Source: Psychrobacter pacificensis
GTDB lineage: Bacteria; Pseudomonadota; Gammaproteobacteria; Pseudomonadales; Moraxellaceae
Length of the DNA: 62,449 nt
Direction of reading: 5' to 3'
Assembly (NCBI RefSeq): GCF_900101915.1
Contig: NZ_FNAL01000018.1
Coordinates: 1-62,449, forward strand
The position numbers were made by a program, and so were the translations under genes. Of this stretch, positions 28,162 through 37,802 are shown piece by piece. Below the pieces are notes generated by a model, which did no database searches, was not told the origin of the DNA, and worked only from the letters and a program-made list of their open reading frames with translations. How positions within the stretch are numbered: the stretch's first letter is position 1; each line of letters starts with the position of its first letter.

Positions 28162-29424
28162 CTAGACGTTGTCTTGCTCAAACATTTTTGGATCATTGAA
28201 GGTGACAATCTCTTCTTCAAACTCTGGCTTCACTTTTACGATAAAATCATCGCGTGATAGACCCATGCGTAATGGAATCGAGCTTGCAATATAGGTCGAT
28301 GAGTAAGTACCTGCAAGTAGACCAATAAATAGCGCGACTGAGAACCAGTATAGCCCTTCACCGCCTAGGAACAACATGGCCAATACGACCAATAGGACTG
28401 TTGAGATGGTCATGATGGTACGGCGTAGGGTTTCGGTCAAAGACAAGTCAATCGTCTGCTCTGGGGTAATACCACGGACACGGCGGAAGTTTTCGCGGAT
28501 ACGGTCATAAACCACAATCGTATCGTTCAATGAATAACCAATCAACGCTAATACAGCAGCTAATACCGTTAAGTCAAAAGGGAAGCCAAATAGCGCAAAT
28601 ACACCAATGGTCACCACTGCATCATGAAATAGTGACAGCACAGCACCAAGCGACAATTTGAACTGGAATCGTAGCGCTACATAGCCCAGCATACAAACCA
28701 ATGCCAACACCAATGCCATAACGGAGTTTAGATAAACCTCATTACCCACTTGGCTACCAATGATATTGACGTTACTGATAGTAGCGGTATTGTTAGGCAA
28801 TGCTAATGCTTGAGTTAGGTCAGTATTCAGCCCATCCACATTATCAGACTGGGGCGGTAGTCGTACCAGTAGCTCTTCACGTGTACCGAGATATTGAACG
28901 ACAGCATCATCAAAACCATTGTCTGCCAGTGCTTGTACAACAGCAACTTGCTCAACAGGCTGCTCATAACGCACGTCTGCTGAGACACCGCCCGTAAAAT
29001 CAAGACCCAAGTTCAGACCGTTGACGGCAATAGCAATGATACTACCGATCACCATAAATAAAGATAGCAGCGCCATTGGCTTTTCTATCTTCATAAAGGG
29101 AATGATGCGCTGATTACCAACGGCTTTGATACCGCCCTCAGCCATGGCTGCGGCATCATCAGCCGCGTCACTTGCTGCTAGGTTAGGATCAACAGCAGTA
29201 GAGAGGGCTTGATTGTCTGTACCAGCTTGGCCTTTACCACCACGGCGGCCACTACTTTTGCCAGATTTGGTGGTAGTTGGGTTATTGGTTTTGGTATTGC
29301 TACCTTTGCCATCACGGCGTGGTTTTTTGCGGCGGCGGGTACTTGCAGTAGTCGCATCACCGTTCGAGCCATTTCGATCAGGATTATTCTGCTGTTCTAA
29401 AGGGTTATTATTTTCGATCGCCAT
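28162..29424 (-). CDS. secF: Protein translocase subunit SecF with a long basic N-terminal extension
   Basis: Works with SecD in the inner membrane to pull exported proteins from SecYEG using the proton gradient. The core (~110-420) has the first helix MALLSLFMVIGSIIAI, LGLDFTGG, and the helix-4/5 block GYSLNDTIVVYDRIRENFRR that is diagnostic of SecF. It is 420 residues where ~310-320 is usual. The excess is an N-terminal cytoplasmic tail rich in Arg, Lys, Gly and Asn (RRRKKPRRDGKG, SSGRRGGKG). The start at 29424 has a strong TTAGGAGAA site, so the tail is probably translated. secD lies 9 bp upstream. Confidence 0.95.
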   Translation of the reverse strand: MAIENNNPLEQQNNPDRNGSNGDATTASTRRRKKPRRDGKGSNTKTNNPTTTKSGKSSGRRGGKGQAGTDNQALSTAVDPNLAASDAADDAAAMAEGGIKAVGNQRIIPFMKIEKPMALLSLFMVIGSIIAIAVNGLNLGLDFTGGVSADVRYEQPVEQVAVVQALADNGFDDAVVQYLGTREELLVRLPPQSDNVDGLNTDLTQALALPNNTATISNVNIIGSQVGNEVYLNSVMALVLALVCMLGYVALRFQFKLSLGAVLSLFHDAVVTIGVFALFGFPFDLTVLAAVLALIGYSLNDTIVVYDRIRENFRRVRGITPEQTIDLSLTETLRRTIMTISTVLLVVLAMLFLGGEGLYWFSVALFIGLLAGTYSSTYIASSIPLRMGLSRDDFIVKVKPEFEEEIVTFNDPKMFEQDNV

Positions 29425-29433
29425 AATGTTCTC

Positions 29434-31311
29434 CTAACCGATGCTCAGACTTTTGATGGATTTACGCTTACCATAAGCAATTTGTACCAGTGCACGCGTC
29501 ACCAAAATAGCGGTAAACAGTGAGCTGACAATACCAATAGCTAGCGTAACCGCAAAGCCTTTAATCGGACCCGTACCAATCGCAAATAGGATAAACGCGA
29601 CCAATAAGGTTGTGATGTTGGCATCAAAAATACTACTAAATGCCCGATCAAAACCTGCCACGATGGCAGATTTTGGCCGTACCCCATTGGCAATCTCTTC
29701 TCGTATCCGCTCAAAGATCAGTACGTTGGCATCAACCGCCATACCAATGGTCAAGACGATACCAGCAATACCAGGTAGCGTCAGTGACGAACCCAAAATT
29801 GACATAATCGCAATAATAATAATAACGTTCACCGCCAATGCCACGTTGGCAATCACACCAAATAGGCGATAGAAGATAATCATAAATACGAAGACTAATA
29901 AATAGCCGACCTGCGTAGAGAATAAGCCTTTATCAATGTTCTCTTGACCCAGCGATGGGCCAATGGTGCGTTCTTCTACAAAGTACATTGGTGCGGCAAG
30001 TGCACCTGAGCGCAGTAGTAGCGCAAGCTCAGCGGCCTCAGCTGTGCTATCAAGACCAGTAATACGGAATGATGAACCCAGTACTGCTTGAATATTGGCA
30101 CGGTTAATGACCTTGGTTTCAGCATAAGGCGTACGTACTTCAGTTGTCTCACCAGTCGCTGGATCTTCTTCGTAAGTGATTCTTTGCTTGTTTTCAATGA
30201 ACAATACAGCCATCTGCTTGCCGACAGCGGTGCGAGTGGCGTTTTGCATGAGCTTACCACCAGCACTGTCTAGCGTGATGCTCACTTCTGGCGAGCCGTT
30301 TTCGTCGACGCCTGTCTGTGCATTGGTCACTTTATCGCCCGTGACGATCGCTTGGCGATCTAGCAACACTGGTGGACCATCGAGTGTCTCAAATGGGAAT
30401 GCTTCAGTACCTGCTGGAGGAATACCGCCTGTGTAGGTATCAGCGTCTTCTGCCACCATACGGAACTCAAGGTTGGCAGTACGTCCAAGGACACGTTTTG
30501 CTTCAGCAGTGTCTTGTACGCCTGGCAGCTCGACCACGATACGGCTAGAGCCTTGAGATTGTACCAATGCTTCAGTCACACCCAGCTCGGCAATACGGTT
30601 ACGTAGCGTTGTTAAGTTTTGATTGACCGCGTAACTATTGATTTCGTCAAGCGTTGCGTCGTTATATGACAATACCAATGCAGGACCTTGGTTATCAATT
30701 GAAGATTGCAAGTTGAAGGTATTGCTCATCGAGCCTTGCAAAATGTTTTGCGCACGATTACGGGTATCTGTATCAGCAAAATGTAGTACAACGCCGCGGT
30801 CTTCGGTTTTTATACCTTTAATCGCCACTCGCTCAGCACGTAACTCGCGTCGCATATCACGACTGGCGCTGTTCAAGCGCTGTTCAAGCGCCTTGTCCAT
30901 ATCGACTTCTAGTACAAAACGTACACCACCGCGTAAATCAAGGCCAAGTTTCATCGGTCTGGCACCGATATCACGCAGCCACTGCGGGGTCGTTTGTGCT
31001 AAGTTGAGAGCGACCACATAGTCCTCACCCAAGTTTTGACGTAGTACTTCTTGCGCTTTTAGCTGATCGACTGGGTTGTTGAGACGTACCAGTGCACTGT
31101 TGCCCTCAAACGTACCATTATGATTCTCTAGACCTGCCTCTTCGAGTAAGCTTTGAGACTGGGTCAAGATACCTTCAGACAGTTGAGTCCCTGCTGCTGC
31201 GCTCGTAATCTGCACGGCAGGTTCGTCAGGGTATAAGTTAGGAGCAGCATATAGACCGGCAATGATGAGCACGACGGCAATAAGTAAGTATTTCCAAGCG
31301 GGATATTGCAT
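29434..31311 (-). CDS. secD: Protein translocase subunit SecD
   Basis: Partner of SecF. The 625-residue protein has the first membrane helix (YLLIAVVLIIAGLYAAPNLY), the periplasmic P1 head (LGLDLRGGVRFVLEVD, LRNRIAELGVTEALVQSQG), and five C-terminal helices with GMAVDANVLIFERIREE. The ATG at 31311, behind GAAGTG, is preferred to the TTG-type start 15 codons upstream. It is co-transcribed with secF (9-bp gap). Confidence 0.95.
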   Translation of the reverse strand: MQYPAWKYLLIAVVLIIAGLYAAPNLYPDEPAVQITSAAAGTQLSEGILTQSQSLLEEAGLENHNGTFEGNSALVRLNNPVDQLKAQEVLRQNLGEDYVVALNLAQTTPQWLRDIGARPMKLGLDLRGGVRFVLEVDMDKALEQRLNSASRDMRRELRAERVAIKGIKTEDRGVVLHFADTDTRNRAQNILQGSMSNTFNLQSSIDNQGPALVLSYNDATLDEINSYAVNQNLTTLRNRIAELGVTEALVQSQGSSRIVVELPGVQDTAEAKRVLGRTANLEFRMVAEDADTYTGGIPPAGTEAFPFETLDGPPVLLDRQAIVTGDKVTNAQTGVDENGSPEVSITLDSAGGKLMQNATRTAVGKQMAVLFIENKQRITYEEDPATGETTEVRTPYAETKVINRANIQAVLGSSFRITGLDSTAEAAELALLLRSGALAAPMYFVEERTIGPSLGQENIDKGLFSTQVGYLLVFVFMIIFYRLFGVIANVALAVNVIIIIAIMSILGSSLTLPGIAGIVLTIGMAVDANVLIFERIREEIANGVRPKSAIVAGFDRAFSSIFDANITTLLVAFILFAIGTGPIKGFAVTLAIGIVSSLFTAILVTRALVQIAYGKRKSIKSLSIG

Positions 31312-31580
31312 AATCACTTCTTTAAGTTGATAAACGACTGGCGACGTGAGCCACAAGTTAGCAGATGGGAAGTTAGCGACAGCAATGGCTGACTGCTATA
31401 TTTAGCAGGCTCCATTATTCATCAGGCTCCATTGCGATCATCCGCGGTGATAGTAAAACATAAAACAGTAAAGCAAATAATACAGACGTATCTTTATCGA
31501 GTCACCAAGAATATCATTGGTGAAACAGGCAAAGTCAATATATCTACAGGCTAGGCTAGCTTATATAACAGCCGTACCTT

Positions 31581-31610
31581 ACTACCTTAATAGCGACTAC
31601 CTTAATAGCG
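31581..31610. repeat. Perfect 15-bp tandem duplication
   Basis: ACTACCTTAATAGCG occurs twice with no spacer, right next to the yajC terminator hairpin. It probably arose by slippage. Confidence 0.85.
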
Positions 31611-31640
31611 AAAAATGACCGTAAATGATATACGGTCATT
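31611..31640 (-). terminator. Terminator of yajC
   Basis: AATGACCGTA pairs perfectly with TACGGTCATT around a 7-base loop. On the minus strand the stem runs into TTTTTCGC. It lies about 80 bp past the yajC stop and separates yajC from secD. Confidence 0.75.
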
Positions 31641-31718
31641 ATTTGGTCATTGCACCCAGTGGTGATACGACCATTAAATTACTACCGATAAAGCTCAGTA
31701 ATAATTAAACGTTTTCGA

Positions 31719-32048
31719 TTAAACGCTTTCGATTGTGCCAGCAGGCAATACTGAAATAACAGAAGCACGTTGCACTTTGACATCCGTGTTGTTATTTAAG
31801 CTCACAACTGCATAATCGCCTTCTATCGCTTTGATACGACCCATCAAACCACCAGCAAAGATGATTTCGTTGCCAACCGTCAATGCATTCACCATGGCAC
31901 GGTGCTCTTTGGTACGCTTAGACTGCGGGCGAATGACCAAAAAGTAAAAAATGGCAAAAAAAGCAACAGGAAGTAAAATCTGACCGAATAGCGATCCAGC
32001 ACCAGCGGCTTCTGGTGCAGCATGGGCAGCTTGAATAAATAAGCTCAT
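31719..32048 (-). CDS. yajC: Preprotein translocase subunit YajC
   Basis: Small inner-membrane protein that associates with SecDF. The 109-residue protein has one N-terminal helix (FGQILLPVAFFAIFYFLVI), then RPQSKRTKEHRAMVNALTVGNEI and a beta-rich cytoplasmic domain (GGLMGRIKAIEGDYAVVSL). These are typical of YajC. GAGAGAC precedes the start. In many proteobacteria it directly precedes secD; here a hairpin terminator and ~400 bp intervene. Confidence 0.93.
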   Translation of the reverse strand: MSLFIQAAHAAPEAAGAGSLFGQILLPVAFFAIFYFLVIRPQSKRTKEHRAMVNALTVGNEIIFAGGLMGRIKAIEGDYAVVSLNNNTDVKVQRASVISVLPAGTIESV

Positions 32049-32616
32049 AATGTCTCTCAGTGGTTCATAGATAATAATAAAATTAGACGCATAGTAACAA
32101 AAAATCCCAGACTTGGTAACTGTTAATCATAGGCTGAGCGTGTTTTTGTTGATGTAATGGCAGAGAATAAGCCGCCGGATAGCAGGATAATATTTTTGCT
32201 ATATCAAATATATGATGCCAAAATGATCAATATCATATGCCATTGAGCCAAATAATATTGAGGCAATACCAAACAATAAAAGTCACCAAAAAATAAAAAC
32301 TTAAAAATAGTGACTTATTGTGAAAAGATATCATCAATGCTACTATCAAATGGCAATGACTGCATGCATTTAGTATGCTATTTATCGAAGCACTATTTTA
32401 GCTTTGAGACGGTGTCTAAATCAGCATTGAGCCGTTATGACTATTGATCAGTAGATATCTGATATCACCTCGATAATGTATATGATTGGCTCGTTATATC
32501 ATCTTCCTTTTTCTCTTTTTAGGTTACCCAACTTGTTCACCACTTTTATGTTTGTACCTCGTTTATGTCGTCCGCGTGCTCATCGTGAAGACGCATCTGC
32601 AGAGCCTCCCCCGAGA
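32049..32616. other. Divergent promoter region, yajC and CNNM-type gene
   Basis: AT-rich intergenic DNA. Only a GCATGC-containing dyad near 32362-32380 stands out. The reading frame of the next gene is open through its last 140 bp, so part may be coding if that gene starts earlier than I chose. Confidence 0.4.
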
Positions 32617-33843
32617 ATGACGACTAGTTCTCGATTTGGTTATACCTTCTTTGCCGTGCTTTGTGCGTTGGCGCTGATGTTGCCGCATTCTGTGTGGGCG
32701 GCGGGCGCTGCATCGCCAACCGCCGTGGCAGCCGCACCAACTGCCCTAAACGTGGGACTATTGATATTTTTTGTTGTCCTCGCTATTGGTGTCTCTTTTG
32801 CCTGCTCGTTGGCTGAGTCTGTTTTGCTGAGCATGACGCCATCGTTTATTGCAGATGTACAAGAAACCAATCCCAAAAAAGCGGATATGCTAAAGAGCCT
32901 AAAGGTCGACAATATCGATCAATCACTGGCAGCTATCTTGACCTTGAATACCGTTGCTCACACGTTGGGTTCTATCGGAGCGGGTGCCCAAGCCACCATT
33001 GTATTTGGTAGCGCATGGTTTGGATTGTTCTCAGCCATTATGACACTGGCTATTTTGTTCCTGTCTGAGATTATTCCAAAAACACTAGGCACTGTCTATT
33101 GGCGTCAGCTAAGTGGTATGGTGGCGTACTTTGTCCGCGGTATCATTATGATTTTATACCCACTTATTTGGGTATCAGAGCGTTTGACGAAGTTATTAGT
33201 ACGCGGTAAAGAACCGCAAACGTTCAGCCGTCGTGAGTTTGCAGCCCTTGCTAGCATCGGTGAAGAATCGGGTCAAATCGATCCACTAGAGTCGCGCATC
33301 ATTCGCAATCTACTAGCATTCGGCGCGATCAAAGTTGAAGACATCATGACGCCGCGCTCAGTGATGCTCGCATTTGAAGAAAACAAAACAGTGGCTGAGT
33401 TATTGGTTGATCGTCCAAAGCTCACGTTTTCTCGATTGCCCATTTATGATGGTGATCTAGATAACATTACTGGTTTTGTTTTAAAAACTGACATGCTATT
33501 GGCAAAAGTCAACCATGCCACGCACAAGCCTTTGACGCAGTTCAAAAGAGACATCACGTTTGTATTCTCTAAAATGAAACTGTTTGATCTGTTGGAGCTT
33601 ATGCTAAAAAATCGTATTCATATCGCAATTACCGTTGGCGAATATGGTGAAGTCAAAGGGTTGGTCACATTAGAAGATGTCTTTGAGACATTGTTAGGTC
33701 TTGAGATTGTCGATGAAATAGATCGCGTGGAAGATATGCAGGCATTGGCTCGACAAATGATGGACAGACGCGTAGAGCGTTTGGGTATGAAACTCAGTGA
33801 TGATGAGCAGTATGAAGATAGCAATAGCGAAAACAAATTTTAG
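32617..33843 (+). CDS. CNNM/HlyC-CorC family membrane protein with CBS pair
   Basis: Members of this family are linked to magnesium or cobalt export and tolerance. The chosen ATG (32617) gives 408 residues opening with a hydrophobic segment ending WAAGAA, then the CNNM (DUF21) membrane domain with about four helices (LAESVLLSMTPSFI, LFLSEIIPKTLGTVYW). A CBS pair follows (KVEDIMTPRSVMLAF to VTLEDVFETLLGLEIVDE). It stops soon after the CBS pair, so it lacks the C-terminal CorC_HlyC domain of longer relatives. The frame is open to an ATG at 32476, but that extension is not hydrophobic and has no ribosome site. Confidence 0.85.
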   Translation: MTTSSRFGYTFFAVLCALALMLPHSVWAAGAASPTAVAAAPTALNVGLLIFFVVLAIGVSFACSLAESVLLSMTPSFIADVQETNPKKADMLKSLKVDNIDQSLAAILTLNTVAHTLGSIGAGAQATIVFGSAWFGLFSAIMTLAILFLSEIIPKTLGTVYWRQLSGMVAYFVRGIIMILYPLIWVSERLTKLLVRGKEPQTFSRREFAALASIGEESGQIDPLESRIIRNLLAFGAIKVEDIMTPRSVMLAFEENKTVAELLVDRPKLTFSRLPIYDGDLDNITGFVLKTDMLLAKVNHATHKPLTQFKRDITFVFSKMKLFDLLELMLKNRIHIAITVGEYGEVKGLVTLEDVFETLLGLEIVDEIDRVEDMQALARQMMDRRVERLGMKLSDDEQYEDSNSENKF

Positions 33844-34117
33844 CGTTATCGATTGAGTGCTATTGCTATTATCACGACTAAAGTTGTTGAAATCAGAGGA
33901 TATAATAACCTTCGATTCAAAGAACGGCTTTTGTGAGCATCCTGTGCTTTTATATTCGCAATAATTACACAGGGTGTCACATGCCTGTGAGAATTCAATG
34001 ATAGGCTCGGCATATGATATGAGTATACTTACTATATAAGTACATCAACAACACAAATGATAAAAGAGCGTTGATCGTCACTACGGCGCAAACGAAAAAA
34101 TATCGCTAAGGATTATC

Positions 34118-34612
34118 ATGAAAAAATTATTGGGAAGTAGGCTTTTGGCTTTATTGGTAAAGGGCGCCAGCGTCACTGCGATATTAGCAGTCGCCAGCAC
34201 CATTAGTATCAATGCGCAAGCCGCTACGATGACCGAAGCGTTAGTGCAAAACTACGCAGCAGCGATGAAGTCATCCGCAAATAGCAAGAGCATTAATCAG
34301 GTCGCGCGTCTGGTATCTGACGATGCCTTGATTTCATTATCTAGAAAAGGTAAATCTACCAGCTTAGACAAAGATGCGTATCTAAAGCTGCTGCAAAACA
34401 GCTGGAATGATACGTCCAATTATCGCTACGATATCTCTGTAGATAACATTGTTATTACAGGAGATCAGGCAAAAGCCAATGTAACGACAAATGAGAGCTG
34501 GACGAAAGACGGTCAGCAAACATCATTTGTTACGACATCTCGTGTAACGCTGACGGTATCTACTGGTAACGCTGTATTATTACGTGCAGTATCACAAGTA
34601 GCTATTAACTAG
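34118..34612 (+). CDS. Exported NTF2-like protein of unknown function
   Basis: A 164-residue protein with a basic N-terminus, a hydrophobic stretch and a signal-peptidase-type end (INAQA-AT), so it should be periplasmic. The mature part (~37-164) alternates helices and long beta strands (YRYDISVDNIVITGDQAKANVTTNESW and so on), in the manner of NTF2/SnoaL-like folds. I do not recognise a named family. AAGGATTATC precedes the start, and a terminator follows, so it is monocistronic. Confidence 0.78.
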   Translation: MKKLLGSRLLALLVKGASVTAILAVASTISINAQAATMTEALVQNYAAAMKSSANSKSINQVARLVSDDALISLSRKGKSTSLDKDAYLKLLQNSWNDTSNYRYDISVDNIVITGDQAKANVTTNESWTKDGQQTSFVTTSRVTLTVSTGNAVLLRAVSQVAIN

Positions 34613-34634
34613 ATACTGGTCAATACAATCTATT

Positions 34635-34668
34635 AGATACTAATAAAAATGATTATTAGTGTCTTTTA
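34635..34668 (+). terminator. Terminator after the NTF2-like gene
   Basis: AGATACTAATAA pairs with TTATTAGTGTCT (one G-U) around a 6-base loop and runs into TTTTATA, 23 bp after the stop. Confidence 0.78.
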
Positions 34669-34757
34669 TATTAGGCTGGTCTTTACTTTACGTTGCATAC
34701 TATACTATCTCTCAACTTTGTCTTATCACTTTCTGTCGTTAGGAAACTTCCAATATC

Positions 34758-37700
34758 ATGTCTACTGTGCTATCAAAATCTCGCTCGTTTGTTGCGTTAC
34801 CATTGACGCTTGCGGTATCAACTTTACTTATCAGTGCGTGTAGCAACACCTCAACAGTAAAAAACAAAGGTGCAACCAATAGCTCAGCTATTATTACTAA
34901 GCGTCCTGCTAATCAAGGGGCGACTACGAGCAGTGCAGATTACTCAACTGCGTTTTTGGATGCAGAGAGCTTGGATGAATTGGCAGATCTATTAGAAGCC
35001 ACTGACATGACGATGGTGGAGGGCAACCAGCTTGCTATTCAGCAGTATGGTGATCTATGGAATCGTTTGCGTGCCGGCTACCGTATGAACGGTGGTAAGC
35101 CGATTTATAATCAGCGTATCGAAGGGCAAAAGAGTTGGTTTACCAGCAGACAAGACTATCTAAACCGTTTGACGGCGCGTGCCAGTCGCTACATTTACCA
35201 TACGGTACGAGAGGCTGAGCGCCGCAACATTCCAACAGAGCTGGCGTTGTTACCAGTTATCGAAAGCTCGTACGATCCAAGTGGTACCAGTAGTGCAGCA
35301 GCGGCAGGCCTATGGCAGTTTATCCCAAGTACAGGTCGTATCTATGGTCTGAATCAGAGCAGCACCTATGATGGTCGCCGTGACGTTATCGAATCAACGC
35401 GCGCCGCTTATGACTTTTTGACCGCGCTACACAATCAGTTTGGTAGCTGGGAGCTGGCGCTAGCCGCCTACAACGCAGGACCTGGTCGTATCCAAAAAGC
35501 GATTGATGCCAATGCCGCACGTGGGCTACCAACAGACTACTGGTCACTACAACTACCAACTGAAACCATGAATTATGTGCCGCGCTTTTTGGCAGTAGCC
35601 GAAATCGTGGCCAAGCCTGAACAGTATGGCGTATATCTACCAGCTATCGCTAACCGTCAGCATTTCCGTAGTGTGCCGGTCAACTACGGTGTGAGCTTGT
35701 CTGAAGTATCACAGCTTACAGGCGTGAGTTATGATGAGTTAGAGCGACTCAACACGGCATTGACTTCAGGTCGTGTGGATTCCTCTGGTCCACAGCGCGT
35801 TATCATTCCTAACGATGTTAGCTTGAACGCTGATGCCAAACTGAGTCTATTGCGTGGTAATGGCACAAGCAATGTATTGGCTTTTAGCAATACAAGCACC
35901 CCAACTACAACGACACCAAGCTACAATAGCAAGCCATACACTTCATCGTCATTACCATCCAGCAGTAGCGCATTGGCTGATTATGCTGCCAGCGCAAGCG
36001 TACCTCAGCAAATAACGAGCTATATCTCACCGTCCGCTCAAACGACTAGCAGCTCTGTCTATAGCGGTAATGCCTCAGTACGTACTGAGCCGCCAATAAC
36101 CAATGCAGAGACCAAAAAGATTAATGCTGAGCTCAAGAGCAGCAACAGTCTACCGACTACCTCAGCTCAGATTACTCAGAATAATACGATTGTCCAAGAG
36201 CCACCGCTTAGCAAAGAAGAGCGCGACTTCATTGCCCACCAAATCCGTAGCAATACCTCTGAGACCAACGTTATTAACGCGGATGGTAATATCAACCTGT
36301 CAGCCGTACAGACGCAGCAGTCTATCTTAGAAGCAAGCGGTGAAGAGAAAAAGCTGAGCTTTGCTAAAACGTCAGTTAGTAAACCAAAACCACAAGGCAC
36401 GCGTACCACTTATACGGTCAAACGTGGCGATACGCTATCGAATATCGCAAGCCGTGCAGGGGTAAATTGGCGTGATATCGCAGAATGGAACCAAATAGAT
36501 GCCAGTGCCAACTTACTATCTGGCAGCACATTGTATCTATACAATGCCAAAACTATCGAGCCGCTAAGCGCTGCCAGTAACCCAGCCGCCAATCAGCCTG
36601 AAAGCTATGTTGTACAAGGTGGCGACACGCTTATTGGTACGGCCAACCGTTTTGGTTTATCGGTCACACAGCTTGCCAGCTACAATAACCTCAGTAGCCG
36701 TGCTGATCTGCTCAGAGGACAAAAGCTCTGGCTAGTACCTGGTAAGGTAAAAGCGCCCGCCACAACACCTGCGGCACCATCTACCAGACCAAGTAAATCA
36801 AGCACTGCGACTAAGAACTATAAAGTAAAACCGGGTGACGGTCTGATTGTATTAGCGCGTCAATTTAACGTATCGACAGACACGTTAGCTAGCCTGAACG
36901 GTATCAATAGCACAAGCTCACTTTATGTGGGTCAAACACTAAAAGTACCTGCTAGTGTTAATTTCGATGCAGCAAGCACCACAAGCTCTAGTAGTGCTAG
37001 TAATACAAGATCAGTAGCGACCACTAGTTATAAAGTAAAATCAGGTGATACCTTGATCGGTATTGCAAATAGCTTGGGTGTTAGTGCAGCAGAGATCGCT
37101 GCTGTAAACAGTAACTTTGATGCAAGAGCGCGCCTGCAACGTGGGCAAACGATTAAAGTACCGGTTTCAAAAGAGTTAGTTGATCGCCAACTGAATGATA
37201 AAGCCGTCAGCTATAAAGTAAAATCTGGTGATACGCTAACAGGTGTCGCCAAACGCTATAATATCGGCTTGAGCGATTTAGCTTCAGCAAATAACCTGAG
37301 CACGACGTCTAACTTGATATTAGGTCGTACTATTACTATTCCTGCGGGCGGTAGCGTGGCAAGCTCTTCGGCTTCTACAAGCTCTTCGGCTTCTAATAGT
37401 AGTCAAAGCAACAGTAATCAAAGCAGTAGCAGTCAGAGTAGTAGCAGCGGTAAAAAGCTAGGAAATACTGAAAATTACAAAGTCAAATCTGGCGATGGCT
37501 TGATTGCCTTAGCTCGTCAGTTTGGTATCTCTGTAGAGGATTTGGCTGCGACCAATGACTTGGCGACGAATGCCCAGCTACAGCGTGGACAAACCCTAAA
37601 AGTGCCAAAAGCGACGGTGAGCTACACGGTTGGCTCAGGCGATAGCTTGATTGGTTTAGCTCGTAAATATGGTGTATCAACCCAAGAATTGGCTGAGATG

Positions 37701-37802
37701 AATAATATCGCTGCTGATACTATGTTACAACGTGGTCAGCGTCTGACGGTACCCAATCGTTTAGGTATCTTAAGATATCTGATATCTAATGGAGTCTATT
37801 AA
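34758..37802 (+). CDS. mltD: MltD-type lytic transglycosylase lipoprotein with seven LysM repeats
   Basis: Cleaves peptidoglycan glycan strands, releasing anhydromuropeptides. The signal ends in the lipobox ISAC (Cys28). The SLT domain (~150-290) has ELALLPVIESSYDP with the catalytic Glu169, AAGLWQFIPSTGR and LAAYNAGPGR. After a Ser/Thr/Gln-rich region come seven LysM modules starting near residues 551, 615, 686, 756, 817, 905 and 954, each opening like YKVKSGDTL and ending like LRRGQTLKVP. The 1014 residues are about double E. coli MltD, which has far fewer LysM copies. Ser-rich linkers separate modules 3-4 and 5-6. Its stop codon abuts that of the convergent MltF-type gene. Confidence 0.93.
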   Translation: MSTVLSKSRSFVALPLTLAVSTLLISACSNTSTVKNKGATNSSAIITKRPANQGATTSSADYSTAFLDAESLDELADLLEATDMTMVEGNQLAIQQYGDLWNRLRAGYRMNGGKPIYNQRIEGQKSWFTSRQDYLNRLTARASRYIYHTVREAERRNIPTELALLPVIESSYDPSGTSSAAAAGLWQFIPSTGRIYGLNQSSTYDGRRDVIESTRAAYDFLTALHNQFGSWELALAAYNAGPGRIQKAIDANAARGLPTDYWSLQLPTETMNYVPRFLAVAEIVAKPEQYGVYLPAIANRQHFRSVPVNYGVSLSEVSQLTGVSYDELERLNTALTSGRVDSSGPQRVIIPNDVSLNADAKLSLLRGNGTSNVLAFSNTSTPTTTTPSYNSKPYTSSSLPSSSSALADYAASASVPQQITSYISPSAQTTSSSVYSGNASVRTEPPITNAETKKINAELKSSNSLPTTSAQITQNNTIVQEPPLSKEERDFIAHQIRSNTSETNVINADGNINLSAVQTQQSILEASGEEKKLSFAKTSVSKPKPQGTRTTYTVKRGDTLSNIASRAGVNWRDIAEWNQIDASANLLSGSTLYLYNAKTIEPLSAASNPAANQPESYVVQGGDTLIGTANRFGLSVTQLASYNNLSSRADLLRGQKLWLVPGKVKAPATTPAAPSTRPSKSSTATKNYKVKPGDGLIVLARQFNVSTDTLASLNGINSTSSLYVGQTLKVPASVNFDAASTTSSSSASNTRSVATTSYKVKSGDTLIGIANSLGVSAAEIAAVNSNFDARARLQRGQTIKVPVSKELVDRQLNDKAVSYKVKSGDTLTGVAKRYNIGLSDLASANNLSTTSNLILGRTITIPAGGSVASSSASTSSSASNSSQSNSNQSSSSQSSSSGKKLGNTENYKVKSGDGLIALARQFGISVEDLAATNDLATNAQLQRGQTLKVPKATVSYTVGSGDSLIGLARKYGVSTQELAEMNNIAADTMLQRGQRLTVPNRLGILRYLISNGVY

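Larger units (their letters stand above)
31312..31718. other. Gap between yajC and secD holding the secDF promoter region
   Basis: About 400 bp with no credible gene. It contains a yajC-side terminator and a perfect 15-bp tandem duplication (listed separately), then AT-rich sequence leading to secD. A repeated CAGGCTCCATT pair (near 31408 and 31424) is also visible. A promoter for secDF should lie here, but I see no clear -35/-10 pair. Confidence 0.5.

Noticed and set aside
32476..32616. Longer start for the CNNM-type protein
   Set aside because: The frame is open, but the added ~47 residues have no ribosome site, and the later ATG gives a proper hydrophobic leader.
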